Below are positions 48,040 to 61,272 of a stretch of 64,000 nt of DNA, in pieces. Below the pieces are notes generated by a model. That model had not been told where the DNA came from. It saw only the letters and a list, made by a program, of their open reading frames with translations, and did no database searches. Numbering within the stretch: the first letter of the stretch is position 1; each line of letters begins with the position of its first letter. This stretch comes from Vigna angularis (taxonomy: Eukaryota; Streptophyta; Magnoliopsida; Fabales; Fabaceae): positions 19,140,501-19,204,500 of the forward strand of contig NC_068970.1 in the NCBI RefSeq assembly GCF_016808095.1, given 5' to 3'. The position numbers and the translations under genes are program-made.

Positions 48040-48904
48040 GGTTTAATGTTTCGGTAGGTCCTTATTTTCGTCCAGAATCTCAAATAAGTCCCTTTCTTTT
48101 TCGGCGTCTCAATTGAGTCCTTATTTTTGTACAAATTGAATCGAATAGAGGCTTGTCGTCAAATTGAAAAGACGCTGTTAAGGAGGGTGTTACGTGACAT
48201 GCTCATAGTATACATGTGTAAGGGAAGTTGGCATGCTAACGTGACATGCTAACACCCTGGTGGTCGGTCACTCCGTCTGGTGGTTGACCACTCAATCTGG
48301 TGGTCGGCCTAATGGTCAGACACTCGGTCTGGTGGTCGGTCACTCGGCCTGGTGGTTGGCCTGGTGGTGCCAAGAGATCGTACGATACTAAACAAGTCAT
48401 ATGTTACTACTATAACAAGTCATAAATCTTCATTGAATTGGTTTCTCATATACCAATTCTCATAAATCTTCATTGAATTGGCACTATCAGGCCGACCACC
48501 CACCAGGCCGACCAACCATTAGATCGAGTGACTGACCATCAGGCTGATCACCAGACTGAGTGACCGACCACCAGATTGAGTTGCCAAATACAAGGCCGAC
48601 CACCAAACTGAGTGGTCAACCACCAGACCGAGTGACCGACCACTAGGGTGTCAGCATGCCACGTCAGCATGCTAACTTCCCTTACACATGTATAGTGTCA
48701 GCATACCACGTAACATCCTCCTTAATGACGTTTTTTCAATTTGACAGCAAACCTCTATTTGATTCAATTTTACAAAAATAATTTGACGGCAAACCTCTAT
48801 TTAATTCAATTTTACAAAAATAAGGACTCAATTGAGATGCCAAAAAAGAAAGAAACCTATTTAAGATTCTGGACGAAGACACAGACTTACCGAAATATTA
48901 AATC
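48040..48904. mobile_element. Foldback MULE, 865 bp, with minisatellite arms
   Basis: The left end 'ggtttaatgtttcggtaggt' pairs with the right end, the reverse complement of 'gatttaatatttcggtaagt'. The arms extend over nearly the whole element (about 48040-48370 and 48488-48904). The arms contain 'acatgtgtaagggaagttgg' and a run of 'ggtggtcggtcactcggtct' units with the reverse complement opposite. The central loop has a 21-bp direct repeat 'cataaatcttcattgaattgg'. The right arm has an extra 38-42 bp tandem copy ('caaacctctattt.attcaa'). The terminal 'ttttcgtccagaat' is shared with the Pack-MULE at 1824-3049. There is no coding sequence. Confidence 0.85.
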
Positions 48905-48913
48905 TTATTTTTT

Positions 48914-49561
48914 TTTTCTTTTTGTTTTGGTAATTCTTGAAAAAAGTAACAACATATCCATAATGAAAGACGCCATTTCTTGCAATATGCAAGCACTGCA
49001 ACCATCACAACATAACAAGCTTTTACTAGTTGTGTTTTAGTTCCTCCGTTGCCAGTTGATTCAATGAATTGGACTGCAATTCTAATATATTGTCTTGTTA
49101 ATAAAATAAACGAAAATTAATTGCGAGTAAAACTGTTACACACCATTAAATAATTACTGGAAAATATAATAGTTTACAAAAAAGTAAGAAAAGTTGGACA
49201 CTTATTGTTATTTGTATAAATTAGTTCCAGAAACATAAACTATGTATATAATTCATGGTCATCAGCCGCCTCTGATTTGTCCTCGCTTTTCCGTGCTTAT
49301 ATTACTTTTTGGTTGCAAACATTTTGAACAAATGATTTGGTTCTTGGCTGAGTTTTCAGTTTTGTCATCTTCTTGCAACGCAAGTCTATTTTGCCCTTTA
49401 ATACAATTTCGTTTTTGACTGAACTAACTCGCCTCATTTCCCATGACTTGCCAATTCATTTTCTTTGTATGCCTTCAAAGCCTCGTTCCAATTTCGGTTA
49501 CAACTTTCAACTTCCCTCTTTTGCAAACGTATTCCTGATCCTGAACTGATCCTTTCCTAAC
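48914..49561. other. Upstream region of the At3g27390-like gene
   Basis: No exon is seen. The sequence from about 49250 is less AT-rich and is probably promoter and leader. Confidence 0.5.
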
Positions 49562-52500
49562 ATGGATTTTCAAAGCTTTATGGAAGCTTGGATGAAAGCT
49601 TCTTACGTGGTCTTTGTGTTCTTCTATGCTTTCTTTCTCGGTGCTTTAAAAGGTATTCTTTTTTCTTTTACATTTTTTTCACACTTTGTGGTTCATGATT
49701 GAATGTTGACTTCTAAAAAGATTTGGTTTTTTCTTTTCTTTTTTCTGATTTATTCTCATGTTGTGAAATCTGAGGTGAATTTGGATGGTGGGTTATTGAG
49801 TTTTTCTGTAAATTCTGCAGGCATAGTCGTGGGTCCTATTGCTTGTCTGGTTCTTATTTTAGGCAACGTTGGGGTGATTTTGGCGCTGTTTCCTTCACAT
49901 GTGGCTTGGACTGTTTACACCCTTTTTAAGTAAAATAATTTCTACAGCTTCCTTTTTTGCTTTGAAGAATTTCAATCAGCAATTCTATTTCATATGATGA
50001 ACGAGGATGATTTGTTTGTCTTTGTAGGGTTCAGATGTTTGATGCAGCCTTGAAAGTCGCCATTTTGATTGCTTTGCCTGCCTTGTTTTGCTTGTGGTTG
50101 GGTCTAGGCATAGCGGGAAGCGTTCTTGTTGGAGTGGGGTATGGTTTCTTTACCCCTTGGGTTTCAACTTTTGAGGCCTTCAGACATGATAACGAGTCCA
50201 AGAAATTTTCTCACTGTATTGTGGTGAGTTTCTGATATGTTCTTGCACTAATCAAGATTGTTTGTTAAATTTTATTAGTTCATTTGTGGATTCTCATTGA
50301 ACTCAGGATGGAACGTATGGAACTATCAAAGGCAGTTCCACGGTGGTTAGGGATTTTGCAGATATGTGTTACCATTCATACCCAAGTTTCTTAAAGGAAC
50401 TACGTGAATCACCTACCTCAGATGAGCGTCAGAGGCTAAGGTAAAGGTCATAAATTTAATTTTGATGTAAGTATTGTAAAAGATTTATAGACTGATACGA
50501 GTTAGAGTGGTTTTTTTATTGAATAACAGTAATACAAAAAAAGTCTTTCATATATATGTCCTCTTTATCTCAAAGTCTTTCATTTTCATATATGTTCTTT
50601 TTATTGATTGAATGCTTTGACTTGCAATTTCTGTCTGCAAAATATTTAATTAAAGGAGTACTCTTTATCACCATTGAAACTTGTTTTATAGGTTAATTCA
50701 TGTTCCTGGATGTGTCATTGTTGGGATACTGGGGCTAGTTGTGGAGATTCCTCTTTTCACTGCAATTGCTATAGTAAAGAGCCCCTACATGCTGTTCAAG
50801 GGCTGGTTCAGACTTTTGCATGATTTGATTAGCAGAGAGGGTCCATTCCTTGAAACAGTCTGTGTCCCCATTGCTGGTTTGACAATATTTGTGTGGCCAC
50901 TAGTTGTCCTTGCCAGCATATTATTGGCTATTATATCAAGCATTTTTTTTGGAATTTATGCAGCTGCTATAGTATGTCAGGTTTGATCACTTTTTTTGTT
51001 CTTCATTCCCTGTTTCCTTTGCTGAATCTTTGCTTTTATCTCACCTTTTAACCTTCCTGTGGGTGTAGGAAAGATCTTTCCGTAGAGGTTTAGCCTATAT
51101 GATTGCTATGGTTGCTGAATTTGACGAATATACAAATGATTGGCTCTATCTACGGGAGGGGACATTCCTACCAAAGTACACATTTTCCCAATTAGTCTTC
51201 TTTACTATCTGCCATTTAATCCGTTAACATCAGCATTCAATTTGCTTGCAGCCAGGCCCCAATACCGAAAGAGAAAAGCCTCTCAATCATCGGAGTTTTC
51301 TGTGAGAGGATCCAGTGTGGGTGGAAGCAGATTAAATACTTCGATGGACCCGCCTGCAATGTTTATGCCAAACTTAGCTCCTTCAAGATCTGTTAGAGAG
51401 ACCATTCAAGAGGTGAAAATGGTGCAGGTAAGTAGTTTTTCATCTAATGTTGATTAGATTAGTTTAAAACATTGGCAAATAGACTCTCCAGCCATGCCAC
51501 TTTATATAGAAACTGTAAGTTTGGATCAAAATGTTATTATGCTTAGATTACAAATTAGCTGCATTGATGCTGCCTGCCAAAGTCAAACCAAGAAATGAAT
51601 AGGCTCTTTGGCGCATGTTAGGGGTAATGAAGAAACCTTGTTAAATGATTTTATAATAATTATAAACAGCAAAATAGAAAACAAGGTATCAAATATCATC
51701 ATCTGAGCAAGTCATGATTCAGAATTTTTGTTCTGGTTTAATTATCAAGGTGATGCAACTACTATATTTTTTTATTTGTGTCAATGATTTTGATATCCGG
51801 CTTCTATTTCCACTGATTTTTCTGTACTGGTATTATAAATAACTTACGAAGTTGGCATTTGGTTGATTTCTGTATTCAATAACTTAATGACCATGCACTT
51901 TACAGAATAGCTATCAAATGGAATTGTTTATAGAAAGTGCATATTCTTTATTTGAACAATCGGATGTCTAAAGGAAAACTTGTTATCCCAAAGGCTTTAG
52001 TTGACAATTTCCTTTATAAAATCATATTCCTGATCTCGTTATGCTTCTGTTGTCATTTCATTACTTGACACAATCTTTGTTAATGTTTAAAAATTTATTA
52101 GAAATCGCAAAATTTTGTGAGCCTCTTGTAACAAATGTCTGTAATGATTTTGGAGTTTTCAATAAATTTAAGTAACTATAGAGTGTGCTACCACTTTTTT
52201 TTTATTATTATTATTATTTGATCTAGAAACAACCTCTAATGTTGTTTTTAAATCATAATATACAGATTTGGGGAAATATGATGAAGTACTGTGAGATGAG
52301 AGGCAAGGAATTATTGGATGATAATGTACTTACAGGTGCTGACCTCTGTGAATGGATGAGGGGCAAGAATATAAATGAAGCTTCCGTAGTTGGTGTTGGC
52401 TTGCCTTGTTATTCACTCCTACAAGCACTTATCTTCTCCATCAAAGCCAATTCAAGTGGTGTTTTGCTGCTTGAGGACTTTGAGATTACCTATTTAAACA

Positions 52501-53109
52501 GGCCAAAGGACAAGTTGCTGGACTGGTTCTTCAATCCTGTGATGGTTCTGAAGGAACAGATAAGGGTAATCAAATTGGAGGAAGCTGAAGTGAGATACTT
52601 GGAAAAAGTAGTTCTCTTTGGGGTCAACAAGCAACGCCAGGAGGCTTGGGATAACGGTGGTGTAATGACACCTGATGCTCTTAAAGCTGCCCAAATGGAG
52701 GGAATTTCCAGAAGGTTAGTGATCAATGAGTAAAATGTTGTTGATGGTGTCTTTTCACTCTATGAAGATAAAAATAACAAATCTTACTATACATGATGAG
52801 AATATATTTTGATTAAGTTGTTAATGACTTTGAGTGATGAGTGTGCAATGTTGAATCAGGATGATTGGAATGATAAGAGGAGTATCAAAGCTGCCAACAT
52901 ACAGAAGGAAATTTCGTCAGATTGTAAAAGCTTTGATCGCTCATTCTATGGAGAAAGACGTTTCAGGAAAGGCTTTAGCTACTCATTCAGGGGATGTAGT
53001 AGATATTTGTGAAAAGACTTTAGTTACTAAATATTTGGATTTGGAGAAAGAACCTTCTGGAAGATCTAATAGGTCTATAGTATCAGTTGCCTCCGATGAA
53101 AATGTTTGA
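49562..53109 (+). CDS. Polytopic membrane protein, At3g27390-like
   Basis: Nine exons (49562-49652, 49821-49929, 50028-50223, 50307-50440, 50692-50980, 51069-51175, 51256-51427, 52266-52714, 52860-53109) give 598 residues with every phase matching. Hydrophobic spans cover about residues 12-30, 32-58, 74-112, 185-210 and 240-275. They include GIVVGPIACLVLILGNVGVI and WLGLGIAGSVLVGVGYGFF. The loop FTPWVSTFEAFRHDN and the middle DGTYGTIKGSSTVVRDFADM are typical of the plant family named after At3g27390, whose function is unknown. The C-terminal half is hydrophilic, with a basic YRKRKASQSSEFSVRG region and a final Ser-rich tail. The acceptor of exon 7 must be the second AG of 'gcagccag' to keep the frame. 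Confidence 0.92.
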
Positions 53110-55679
53110 TTAGTTTTTGTTTTCTCACATTGTCAATGAATCATTGTAAATTCCTTTAGATTGTTTGATAGATTGGTGTAATTTTCTGTACTTCAATTAT
53201 GGTTTGGTTCATGGTTTATAAACAGTTTGAAACCTTTTCGTTAAGGTTTCATAAATATTTTTTAAAATTTGTTTGCAAAATTTTTAAAATTTATTTTTTA
53301 AGATATTATATTTATGGATGATTTCCCATCTACTAAAAACTGTTTATGAATTTTAAATATATCAAATTTTTTATAGAAGAAAATGAATTAATAAGTATCT
53401 TCTGTCTGATTAATTCATTATAATTAATTTAAAATAAAATTTATTAGGTGTATTGAGTTTGTCACCCTCTATGTAGTAGACCTTCTTGCAAACGGGCATT
53501 TTTTCCTGCATCTCCCTTTTTTCTTCTTGAAACCCCTTAAAAAATCTAATAATTCAATTTTACCCTCGTTAAAAATCCCAAATTAGATAACCTAATCATT
53601 TTCCCTTCCCTCTAGTTCTCTCTACCTCCTAATGTTCTCCGTGAAAGGTCTGTGTTTTTCTTCTCTTTGTTATGCTGTCATTGATTTTTGTGTGGTGGAA
53701 AGGTGGATATGGAGGTGTGTAAAGGAAGATGAATGATGGATGGAGAGGGGTGAAAATGTTTGTTACATTGAAGATGATTGAGTGCAGATTTTATTATATT
53801 TTTAATGAGAAGTACTTTGGAAATTGGAGATTTTATGGGATGCAGAAAGAAATTTCCCCGTCGAATTATTGGATAAAAGCCCATTAAGAAGAAAACAAGG
53901 TTAACCCCACTAAACCCGAATGAATTTGAGCGTCGAAATTTATTGTTTTATGATTTTAATCTATTAAAACTATAAGTTTAAATTTTTAGTGATTTTTCAG
54001 ATATTTTTATTAAAATTCAATTTGAATAGATTAAGATAATTTGACTTGAACATTTTTTTTTGCTATCTTAATATATCGTTTTTTTTTATTTTTAATTAAA
54101 ATCGCTCAAATCCAGTCTTTTTAATCCATTTAAAATTCTGTGTTTCATCAAATTAAAACATCTCATTTAATAATATTCTCTATAAAAATGGTTTGTTTAT
54201 ATTTTCTAATGAAACTTAAATTCTTAACTTTATTTTCTTACTTTTTTTCGGTTTTGTTGTTTGCTTCTGAAATATGAATGGTTTTAGCCATATTATCGAA
54301 TTTGTCTTTGTTTTTGGTGATTCAACAATGTGTTTAATCGAATTATTGTGTTAAAAAAAGGGGACATCACTGTTGCTCTTGCATTTAACATATATTTATA
54401 GTATAATAATTGCTTGAGAAACAAAATATTCTAGAAGAAATAGTTTTGTGTTGTGTTTGATATCCTTATTTACCTTAAAGGTCATACTCAGGGAGAATAT
54501 GTTCTTGTTGACTTATTTTATTGGTTGTCTTCTTTTAACTTTCACAAGTGTGCTTTAGTATATCTAATGCTTGTTGCTATTAATTTGTGAAGTAATTAAT
54601 ATTAAATTAATATAATTTTTTAGAATTATTTTACCTTTTTATCATAACTTAACCTTGTTTTTGATAGAGTTTTAATAATTTCAAGAAAATAAAATATAAG
54701 GCATTTGAATTACTTATAATTAATTTTTTTATTAAATAATTTATTTTTTATTAAATACTTTGTTTAGATAAAGTTAACGAAATATTTTGAATTTATTTTT
54801 TTTTTTGATAAAATAAATTAATTTCATAAGATAAAGCTTTATTTTTAAATTATATTGTTCGACAGGAGAGATTCAACTTGATTTTCGAGATTGGCTATTT
54901 CATTCTACACCTTTTATCATTTCACTTGTAACTTCAATTCTTTTTCTAAAAACTGAAATTATTTTTTACAATTTATAAAATCTTAATTCCATTTTTTTGG
55001 TTCATTAAATTTCAAAATTTGATGAAAGATTTTTTTTAATCGAATCTTAAAATCTAACGAAAGATTTTATGAGATTTATTGGATTTCCCGTTTAGATGGA
55101 TTTGTTTTGAAGTTCAAGTTAACTCTTTTAAACTTTGATCATGGTCAATATAGTTTATCTTTCAACTCAACTGAACTAAGAAACTAACTCACAAGCTCAT
55201 CTTTTTTTTCTCCGCTCCCAATTTGGCTCGACATGATGTCGCTTTGCAGATGAGGTGGCGACACACAACATAAAAACATGTTGAACCCTTTTGCATCAAA
55301 GAGTCTGACTTGGCCTTCGAGGTTATCGTTGTCAACATCAGACCCTCTCAAGCGTGGATACTCTCTGAACGGGTCTTGCATGGGAGCCAACGGAGGCATC
55401 CACATCGACTCCACTTCTTTCCTATTCCAAAATCTTCAGAAAGCTCATGGAGATTGAGAAATCGATCTTCCCATCCTTGGAAAGAAAGTAGTATGATAAT
55501 GCTAATTCTTACAATTCTCTGAGCATGAATTTAGTAGCAAAATCAACTCTTTTCTAGCTTGTAACTTGCTTAATCCTCTTTTTTATCATAGTTTTATGAA
55601 TAATTGTGTTTTGGACTACTTTGATGTAATTTCATCTATAATCCCTTTATTTTGTAGCTAATAATATGCTTGGAAGAAT
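53110..55679. other. 3' flank and AT-rich spacer with a possible small MITE
   Basis: The first 100-200 bases are the 3' untranslated region of the preceding gene. About 53498-53859 is bounded by 'cattttttcctgcatctccc' and 'gggatgcagaaagaaatttc', imperfect inverted repeats that suggest a small DNA-transposon remnant. The rest is AT-rich. An open frame at 55184-55414 on the minus strand (MESMWMPPLAPMQDPFREYP) is not recognised. Confidence 0.35.
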
Positions 55680-56960
55680 CTCCAACAATGTAGAGAACTA
55701 AACCAGCCACAAAAGCAAACAAATCTGCAAAAAAGCCCCCTGGCTGAACCTAGCTGGGGGCCTCCTGGCTCAAGGGCGCTTGAGCGCCATTGCATCATGA
55801 TTGTCATGCACTAGGGCGCCCCTCACACAAGGGGTTGGAGCGCCATTTTTTGCTGACATGGCAGATTTGTCTATTTAACTCAGAAACGCAAAAGACTTTG
55901 GGTCTTTGGTTCTTTAGAGGCGCAATTTCATTGCTGGAGCTCATGAAGGCCGTGAGGAGCTTGTGGGAACATCTCCTTCTCTTCCATTGGGTCTCCTTCT
56001 TCTTCCATCTTCCATTTTGTAAGCTTTAGGGTTTTCCATGGAAGTTGAGAACCAAATTCATCTTGTTAGGGATTGTTGTAGCCTATGAATTCTTGTGTAA
56101 TGGATGATTGATTTGATTATATATATGTCTTTTCTATCAATTTCTAGTATTCTTGTTTCCAATCTTAAAGCTTGCATGTAATAGGAATGTTCATGACTTG
56201 AATTTGGGGTTTCATGGATTATGGGGACGTAAGATGGAACCTTGAACTGAAACAAGAGTCCTTGTGGTCATTGATTGTAGGGATGGAAGATGATTCACAT
56301 GTTGTCTTAAGATCCTAGCTCTTTAATGCGGGTTTGCTTGTTAGATTTTCCAAGAAATTGGAGTTTAATAGGGAAAACTAGGCTTTTCCACCTAAGGGAT
56401 TAGGGCTAGAGTGTTCTTGTGGATTGACTTTAGTAAATTGATGGAGAAGAGATGAAATTGAGTAGGCACAAGAGTGAAATAGGTGAAAACTAACCTTAGC
56501 AATGTCATTTCATACCATTTCTAGTCTTGTCCATATCTAAGTGCCTTTAATGACCAAAGTCCAACCATTGTATATTTGTGAATTTATCTCTTTGCACATG
56601 CTTGTAAATGAATGTTGTTCTATTGAGTCTAGATGAGTTGTTAATCCCACAATTCTATAGTATTACGAGTTTCTTGGAAAAATGATACCTGGTCTTACCA
56701 TGGTTTATTACTTGAAGCGATTCGGTGCACTTGCCGAAATCACCCAACATAGTACTACTACTGTTATCCTTTCTTGTATTTGTGGAAATTTAGGTTTTTG
56801 TTTGTGCATGTGTTCTGGGATCAATTATTGGAGTAGAAATTGGTGTTTCAACTTGTGTTCTTTTGTATAGAGTGTTGTTGCTATTTTCTTTACAGGCTAT
56901 TGATGATGATTACAAGAAGAAGAAAATGAAGATGATGATTATTTAGATTATTAGCTTTTA
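55680..56960 (+). mobile_element. LTR-retrotransposon-derived sequence
   Basis: This segment is GC-richer and has the look of a legume LTR and leader: 'gggcgcttgagcgccattg' stem-forming pieces near 55773, 'gttagggattgttgtagcct' near 56066, and 'tgatacctggtcttaccatg' with 'gattcggtgcacttgccgaa' near 56683-56735. No TG...CA borders with a duplication could be found and no gag or pol is present. The assignment rests on resemblance only. Confidence 0.4.
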
Positions 56961-59320
56961 GTTTTATGAACACATACTTTTCTACACTTATTATTGTGTT
57001 TCATGATTTTTAGGTTTTATAAATATTCACTTTCTTTGCCTATATGAATTATTTTGGTTGGATTGTTATTAATATATAACAACATTCAATTTATATTTTG
57101 TACTTCAATACGTGGAAGTCTTATTGGATAATTTGGATTAAATATAATCTTACTTACAAGTCTGATTGTTTAGATATGCATTGCATATTGTTTTGTGCAG
57201 GTCTGATTATGTGAATGTGGGGTAGACAAACAATACAGATTGCATTTAACTCTATCACACACTTACCAACAAATTTACTAATGACCAAATCATTTGATAA
57301 TTATCGATGGACATATCCGTTGGTAATTACTGAAGGATTTGTCTACTGTTAATTACCGAAGGATTTGTCCACCAGTAATTGTCGAAAAATTTCTCCATCG
57401 ATAATTACCGAAAGCCAACACCCGTCAATAATAGTTCCTGACAACAAAATTATGACAATTTTTTTACCGTTAGTAAGCCGTAAAAAATTATCAATTATCG
57501 ATTGAAATTTGTTGTTTTCGACGAAATCAATTTTTTTTAGTGATCTTTATTGCTATCTCTTTAGTTTTACTATTTTATTTTATTTAAAAAATATATTTAA
57601 TTTTACGTAAACTAACATAGAAATGTTCTATTAAGTACTTATTCTTATACCTAGAACTTAAAATTTATCTAAATACCTTTGAGCTTAATACTTTCTAAAA
57701 TCCTTAACTACATTATATTGTGAAATCTATGGAAATTGAAGATTTTATCATAAATGATAATATTTTGTCTGAATTATAAATTAGGAAGCTATATTATAAA
57801 TTGGTACGGGTTAGAGTATGCATGCTTAATAAGTAACTCTTTTGAAAATAATAGTTGTAGGACAAAATTGTCTAGATAGCTTTAGTAATATTTTGGGACG
57901 GGAAAGCTATTTGTTACCTGTAACTATTGCAATGCACAGAAAGGGATATTAAGATGAAGTTGTCCCAACAAGATGGGAGGACATATAATGACATCACTTT
58001 AATATATATGGTTGCTAGTTAAACATAGGATGACAATGTTTTTATGGTAGGAGCTTTAGGATTTGTGGGATTGATCTGAGATCATTTATCATTGTAGGTA
58101 TGTAGTTTATTAGGAGTTGTTGGAAAAGTTTTGAAATAGAAAATGAAGTATAAGATGAGGAGGAAGTAATAAATTTGTAACGATTATTTAATAAATATTC
58201 AATATTTGATTCTTTTCAATAATTGTTTTTTTCTTAATTTTTTATAAAATTTATTAAAAATTAATAAAAAATATTAAAACAATTTTTTAAAATTATTTTT
58301 TTAAAATAAATAAATAAATTTATGGACAATTTTGATACGAGAACAAAGATAATCTTTCAAGTTTCATTAATTCAATGAAATCAATCACATGTAAAATAAT
58401 TCATACAAAAGTAAATTGGGATTCAAACATGTTTTCATATTTGTTTTTTTCTCTTTTATTTAAAAACGTCTATTCAAGCATAATCTTATTGGAAGACGTT
58501 CTTTTAACAATTTTTGATAATTTTTTTGTAATAATTTATGTAATAGCTTGTGATTGATTTATTTTAAATATATGAACCAATAGTGACACATAATCTATTA
58601 TAAAAAAATTGTTAAAAAAAATGTTAAAATATCGATTCTTTTCTTTTTTTATTTTTTTTTATTTTTTCTTTCATGGGAAGTTGTGGTTGTATGCATGAGT
58701 TAGTTTTTCTTTATTATTTTTATTGCTACCTGAATTACCTGCATGAAGTGGTCAAAGCCTTACGTGTCTTAAAGAAACGGAACAAGCATATGAAGGGAGC
58801 TTCTTCGTTGGAGTGAAAGGAGGGTGGGTTGCGGTGAGTGATTGACACAAGGGCTACCTCATCCTCCTTAGAAGATCCACTTCTTTTCAAAACGTGAGGG
58901 AGAAATGTATGCTAATAGGTATTTGCTCCACTTCCTTGCCTCTCGTCGTTTTCATAAATGGGGCTTGAAATGTAGAAAAGCTGTTCTCCTACACGTCAAG
59001 GTTTATCGTCATGTGAAAAATTTCTATGGTACTATGCAGAAGTGGGGTTGGAGATTTGATTCTGAAGGTGCTATGAATGAGAAGGATGGAGGTAAAATGA
59101 AGTCTTACTTAAATGCATGACTTCTCTCTAAAATAATAATGTCGAAATCGTATTGAAAGAGTGGGACCTCTTTAATCTTTAGTAAAAAGTCACCCTTTCA
59201 GTGAAAAAAACTTATTTGAGACCCCTATCAAAGTCAATAAATTATCTATTCTAATTTCTTCAAAGTAATTATTTCATTCTTTCTTGCATATTGTATTTTG
59301 AAAATCGTAATAAGTAAATT
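56961..59320. other. AT-rich spacer with CACTA-like subterminal repeats
   Basis: 57290-57415 has four copies of a roughly 30-bp unit of the type 'aattaccgaaggatttgtcc'. A T-rich run ending 'tttttttagtg' follows at 57542. This resembles one end of a CACTA element, but the partner end was not located. 58900-59120 has an open frame without recognisable features. Confidence 0.35.
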
Positions 59321-61272
59321 TATCGAGCTAACTTCAATGATGGTGGTGGGGTCCATTTGGAATAGTGTAAGGAGCAGAAAGGGATCTATTTAAAACCAGG
59401 TATATATTCTGGGGGAGCCATGAGCACCAGCGGTGGGAGAGCAGAGTAACAGAACCTAGGGAAAACTGGAAAGGAAAGAAAATAAGGGAAAGACGGAAAT
59501 TTAAATTGTTTTAAAGAATATCCTCTTTTATATGGAGTAGAATATCCTAGTTTTGGAGATCATGAAATTCGACATCTCACTCGAATTATGCCGCAGGATA
59601 ATAAGTTTTATGCAATGCAATGATTATTGAATAACGTAAAGCTGGAATTGCTCAGGCATATTGTTTCCTGCTTCTGGGTGTGATAAAGTACCCCTTCGTC
59701 TCTGCCTTCACGACCCATTCCACATCATGAAATTCACGCGCAGCAGGGAATCTCAACCCATGTGCTGCGTTAACCCACTCCCGCTAGCTAGTACGGAACA
59801 AACGCCTTCTTTCTCTCCACGCTACGTAGCACCACAATTTTAAATATAAAAAAAATAAGAGAAGTTTCACTCGTACAGTTTACTAAAATAAAGAAATTAT
59901 TTTGTTGAGCCAATTTAAATTTTCATTTAATAATGATAACAGAGCTAGAAAGAAAATCATAGAATGCTTTAAATATATATTACTAGCATTTTCAAAGAAA
60001 GAATGCTATTTACTCACCAATTTAAGGATAGATATAAATTACTGAGTAAAGTTATACATTATTGACCAGAAAAGGACGACCGAAATAATTAGGTAACTCG
60101 CCACTGGTCATTTATTCATTCCCATTCAATGGCCCTAACTCGCTGAGACATAACTATCTGTTATGCTATGGGGCAGAAGCAGGACCACCTTCGCACCTTA
60201 TGATCCTTTTCCAGCCGGTGAATAATACAAATGGATTTCAAAAAATTAACTGTTTCGGATTTTGATTTTACCCAACAACAGGCAGTACTATCTGATGTAC
60301 GTAATGTATTTAAATATGTAAGAAGCGAGAAAGAGGTAAGTGTAGTAGAAATAACAATGCTCTAGTTTTACTCTGTAGTCTGTACCAATTTTGTTGTACT
60401 TGAGAAAGTGGAATGAATTTGGTTCCAAAACTGGAAGACTTTTCTCACATGGGGTAAAGGTAAATAAGATCACCTGTCCGTCCAATCCCCTCTACATTTC
60501 TGTAACTGTAACTCACGCCCATTTCCTCCTATAATTAGACAAACAATCACGTCCTCCTCCAACATTTCACCATGCTTGATAATATTCTTCACTGTGTTAT
60601 TTTGTTCCCTTTTGATTTAATATAATATTTTATATGGAACGGAAAAGACCTCGCCATCCACGCAGAAACAGCACCCAAGTTATCGCAGAAAGTTTCGGGA
60701 CAAAAGGCAAAGTTTTTCCATTGTTTAAAAAAGGGAAAAGACAAATCAGCACTAAAAATACAAATCAATGAAATGACAAGACAGATAAAGACGGGTTAAA
60801 TTTTCGTCTTGGAAAGGGGAAAAAGAAGAAGAAGGAAAGAAAAGATAAAGAAAAAAAGAGAAGATAACATAACAGTCACTGACTTTGCTGTACCCTTCAA
60901 AGTTAAAACCAGAGAAACAGACACGAATTTTAGGGGGAAGCACAAAGAAAGAAAATTGAGGCTACAATTTTGTTATAGCCTTATAGGAACCATTTGCGCT
61001 ACAGTCCTCACCAACGGAATTTACAGAATTCCGCACAGAACTAGCTTCTCCGTATCTATAACCCGTACACAAATAACAATCGGGGGATAAATAACCCTTC
61101 ACCTTAACCATGGAGGAAAACTAAACATAACTGTACACCAAACAAAAGCGTACTCCTACCGTGGAAGACAGAAAACAAAAGTAATTAAAATCAAGTACCT
61201 CAAGTAAATTAATGTGAGAATAATGTCAGCAAGTAGTGTTTCACATTTTTCTTTCTTCAAGGTTGGTCACTT
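59321..61272. other. Spacer and KRP 3' flank
   Basis: No gene is supported. Open frames at 59661-59843 and 60809-61090 are not protein-like; the second overlaps the purine-rich 60809-60868 stretch. The last 200-300 bases are probably the KRP 3' untranslated region. Confidence 0.4.

Noticed and set aside
58905..59120. 71-residue frame starting MYANRYLLHFLASRRF
   Set aside because: No conserved motif and no supporting splice signals were seen; length is compatible with chance.
60809..61090. Lys/Arg-rich open frame
   Set aside because: It starts in a purine-rich low-complexity run and overlaps the likely KRP 3' region on the other strand.
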